Assembly: GCA_040006675.1 (NCBI GenBank) | Contig: JBDTWM010000129.1 | Location: 1 to 7,745 of the forward strand | DNA: 7,745 nt | Direction of reading: 5' to 3' | DNA from: Austwickia sp040006675 | GTDB taxonomy: Bacteria > Actinomycetota > Actinomycetes > Actinomycetales > Dermatophilaceae | Shown: positions 7,001 through 7,745 of the stretch, piece after piece | Layout: every line of letters starts with the position of its first letter | Numbering within the stretch: position 1 is the first letter of the stretch | Translations under genes and position numbers: made by a program | Notes under the pieces: model-generated | What the model was told of the DNA's origin: nothing | Seen by the model: only the letters and a program-made list of their open reading frames with translations | Database searches by the model: none

Positions 7001-7353
7001 AACTGCACCACATCGACCTCGACCGGGCCTGCCACGTCCAGCACGACCTGTTCATCGCGGATCGACAACCGCCCGGGCTGAGGTGACCCGTTGCCGCTGA
7101 CCGCGCGACGGGCCACGTAGAGCGTCTGATGAAGATTCCCGGCCGCCGCCAGGGGCTCCAGGTCAGGCCACAACCGGTCCAGGACATGGTCCCGATGACG
7201 ACGCTGACCAGGTGCCAACGCGAGCATCGCCACCAGCGATTTCGCCTTCCGCAGCCGCCACCGGTCAGCCTCGACCTCGACCCCGTCCACGGTCACGGCG
7301 AACGATCCGAGCAGCTGGATCCGCCAGACCACACGGGTAGCCTCCACAGCCAC
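4069..7353 (-). CDS. AfsR/SARP-family regulator: BTAD, NB-ARC-type ATPase, TPR
   Basis: A 1094-residue transcriptional activator of the large SARP type. Residues 10-110 form the OmpR-like winged-helix DNA-binding domain (IQLLGSFAVTVDG, then RWRLRKAKSLVAMLALAPGQ and LDRLWPD). Residues 112-255 are the bacterial transcriptional activation domain (YLGDLLPD, ELRATYREVSVKLA, ALARYERLVDDL). The STAND/NB-ARC ATPase starts at LSSFVGRERELA (278-289). It has Walker A GAGGSGKT (305-312), Walker B LLMVLDN (375-381), sensor VVLATSRE (404-411), and GMPLALELAAA (481-491). About 640-1060 is helical repeat sequence with TPR-like pairs (e.g. LHQVGCIHRDIGDFEEADRA, 913-932). There is no C-terminal LuxR helix-turn-helix, so it is not a LAL regulator. 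The GTG start at 7353 is the first possible one: a TGA stop directly precedes it, and GAAGGGA gives a ribosome binding site. Nucleotide binding and oligomerisation probably gate DNA binding, the signal being sensed by the TPR part. The immediate target is probably the oxidase promoter just downstream. Confidence 0.95.
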   Translation of the reverse strand: MAVEATRVVWRIQLLGSFAVTVDGVEVEADRWRLRKAKSLVAMLALAPGQRRHRDHVLDRLWPDLEPLAAAGNLHQTLYVARRAVSGNGSPQPGRLSIRDEQVVLDVAGPVEVDVVQFELSAREALTTGGVAKLRAAADLYLGDLLPDLPDAQWLATRRDELRATYREVSVKLATTLARSAPEEAVFILTRVLDCDPVHEGAVRSLMVVLAGMGRRSEALARYERLVDDLLEVFGTDPDTQTATLFREVLTGAPVGERNRVGVGSTTHADIGRLPTPLSSFVGRERELADVERLTASARLLTLTGAGGSGKTRLAVAAAQRLRSDYPDGAWFVDLTVVSESAQVADAVAEALGLDSDFAPDRAQSLVDQLRHRRLLMVLDNCEHLLAACARLVGAVLAACPGVVVLATSREPLHAQGEYTLRVPSLTLPASDWSSTADLSQLARLPSVLLFVERAVQVRPGFVLDAENALGVVELCRRLDGMPLALELAAAKAAVLEPAEIVDRLGDALTLLGGEYTSITRRQTLRGTLEWSHDLLVEPEQVLLRRLSVFSGSFTLEAVEAVCGAPPLERARVFGLLARLVDQSLVVPVRTATSTRYRVLETVRQFAHEKLGHAVEAEQFAAAHGAYFLDVAVAHNLERATGVVIEEPRLLDGEHDNLRAALSWACAHDPKTALRLAASLWRFWFVRGHAVEGARWLERALALAPEPTRPRAAALIGLTGLDGRQGRSDRHRKLGAEAMAIVRQIGEPDEVVVAQIVEATLAWGAHDLDEAEAMAAAVRTQGLARGRPDHAAAGGWLLAQSALFREDGALAVTHLDFCLSELARVDAGVSPFLPAITPCIQLVPVAGRLVPCMEETMLLGRRLGVVQGTGLVLSAYGYAHRLMGDPQSAISPVNEAVELFADLGDDLARAQALHQVGCIHRDIGDFEEADRALSLAHEIRVAVGDRRGELLTQIHLAFLQAMAGDIDGGLGSVRGSLAGFEAAGDQVGIGATLTVLGAIELLAGETRAAREMYRGAAERFAPWPRFAGWLRLAMAELSLDLADERRADRESALAAAVFDRTPSVIAGGRLAALRARRRVETTVGTPRRGRLRSL

Positions 7354-7411
7354 TCAGATCCCTTCGTGCTGTCATCGGGACCCGCACACAGCACCTTCAG
7401 CGTCGCACCGC

Positions 7412-7518
7412 CACCCCTGCGCCGCAATCAAATCCTGTCGCGAAGCGGGTTAGGGATGAACGCCGAAACGCTGCGCAACTGGATCCGACAGCAGCAAGTC
7501 GACCTCGGGCAGGGTGAC
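7412..7518 (+). pseudogene. Degraded IS3-family OrfA (transposase helix-turn-helix) fragment
   Basis: The plus strand encodes, in three successive frames, pieces of an IS3-type OrfA DNA-binding segment: HPCAAIKS (7412-7435), VAKR (7437-7448) and LGMNAETLRNWIRQQQVDLG (7450-7509). One extra base at 7436 and another at 7449 separate them. Dropping both restores the continuous HTH pattern 'AIKSVA.-LGMNAETLRNW-RQ..-D' familiar from this transposase family. Similarity fades after about 7518; no OrfB, leucine-zipper part or terminal inverted repeats are seen. It is a non-functional scar of an insertion about 60 bases from the regulator start. Recognition is by motif only, but the HTH match is specific. 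Confidence 0.6.
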
Positions 7519-7619
7519 AGGGACCCTTCGTTCTGGTGCTGTCGGCCTGTTGGTGTGACGACACGCCGCTGGGGTGTAACGCGCGGGCGGGCACGACTGT
7601 CGGCGAGATCGTGTGAGTG

Positions 7620-7635
7620 CTCAAGTCGCCTCGAC
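7620..7635 (-). promoter_or_regulatory. SARP-box-like pair upstream of the regulator gene
   Basis: On the minus strand, GTCGAGG (7635-7629) is followed after four bases by TTGAG (7624-7620). This is the same pair and spacing as the upstream half of the repeat array at 4094-4079. It lies about 270 bases before the regulator start, far for direct activation unless transcription starts well upstream. It is also just left of a possible divergent plus-strand gene. No suitably placed -10 is visible, so it is only a candidate site. Confidence 0.3.
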
Positions 7636-7680
7636 CCGCTGGGGACAGTCATGCCCGCGCTACGCACGCCGACTCATCCC

Positions 7681-7745
7681 ATGACCACCACCGCGTTTAC
7701 AGGAATCGTTCAGGAAGCACTGAAGATCACGCGACGATCAATAAG
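7681..7745 (+). CDS. Possible start of a plus-strand gene, cut by window edge
   Basis: An ATG at 7681 opens a frame that stays open to the right edge: about 21 residues, beginning MTTTAF and ending with EALKITRRSI. The pattern of a short polar N-terminus followed by 'EAL.ITRRS' resembles the opening of ABC-2 type (DrrB-like) permeases, where a first membrane helix would soon follow, but too little is visible to decide. An in-frame ATG at 7651 has a weak GGGGA five bases upstream and could be the true start. The same frame is open back into the IS remnant, so openness alone is weak evidence. If real, the gene is divergent from the SARP regulator. Confidence 0.33.
   Translation, partial: MTTTAFTGIVQEALKITRRSI

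Larger units (their letters stand above)
7354..7745. other. Region upstream of the SARP gene without a complete gene
   Basis: These 392 bases hold the regulator's ribosome binding site, an IS3 OrfA remnant, a SARP-box-like pair and perhaps the start of a plus-strand gene, each listed separately. The minus-strand frames of 75-79 codons here look like low-information shadows: no domain pattern and no convincing ribosome binding site. No clear sigma-70-like promoter for the regulator is recognised. Confidence 0.5.

Noticed and set aside
7397..7667. Two minus-strand frames of 75 and 79 codons upstream of the regulator
   Set aside because: They overlap each other and the IS remnant, show no domain signature and lack a clear ribosome binding site.
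1..7745. CRISPR arrays, tRNA, rRNA or origin-like iterons
   Set aside because: No evenly spaced long repeats, cloverleaf-like sequence or conserved rRNA segments were seen; the only phased repeats are the 11-base SARP-type heptamers.

Overview
The window is high-GC DNA, with GTG as well as ATG starts, purine-rich ribosome binding sites and long antisense shadow ORFs. Together with the families present (an AfsR/SARP-type regulator with BTAD, ATPase and TPR regions, and a berberine-bridge-type flavin oxidase), this points to an actinobacterium such as a mycobacterium, Pseudonocardia or Streptomyces relative. The genus cannot be fixed from the sequence alone.

Five genes lie head to tail on the minus strand. 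In transcription order they are: a 1094-residue SARP/BTAD-NB-ARC-TPR regulator (7353 to 4069); a 472-residue FAD-linked oxidoreductase of the BBE/6-hydroxynicotine-oxidase type (4006 to 2588); a 187-residue secreted protein of unknown function (2353 to 1790); a 110-residue SnoaL/NTF2-like protein (1547 to 1215); and a type-B carboxylesterase (1078 down past the left edge, 3' part missing). The gaps of 62, 234, 241 and 136 bases suggest several transcription units, not one tight operon.

The most notable feature is in the 62-base gap and the last codons of the regulator gene. Three TTGAG-type heptamers sit exactly 11 bases apart, with a TCGAG-type copy one further step upstream. Eight bases after the last repeat is a TANNNT hexamer. 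This is the classical layout of a SARP-activated promoter, so the regulator probably switches on the oxidase gene directly after it. The regulator's stop codon lies inside one of these repeats. A two-heptamer element of the same type (GTCGAGG, 4 bases, TTGAG) lies about 270 bases upstream of the regulator's own start.

Right of the regulator, 7354-7745 holds no complete gene. It contains a short, twice-frameshifted remnant of an IS3-family OrfA (plus strand, about 7412-7518) and perhaps the first codons of a plus-strand gene running off the right edge, with a weak resemblance to ABC-2 type permeases.

As a working picture (inference), this is a small regulator-led accessory locus: a nutrient- or metabolite-responsive SARP ATPase controlling a flavin oxidase, with an NTF2-fold protein and an esterase that could act on a common small molecule. 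I recognise no complete biosynthetic cluster in the window.
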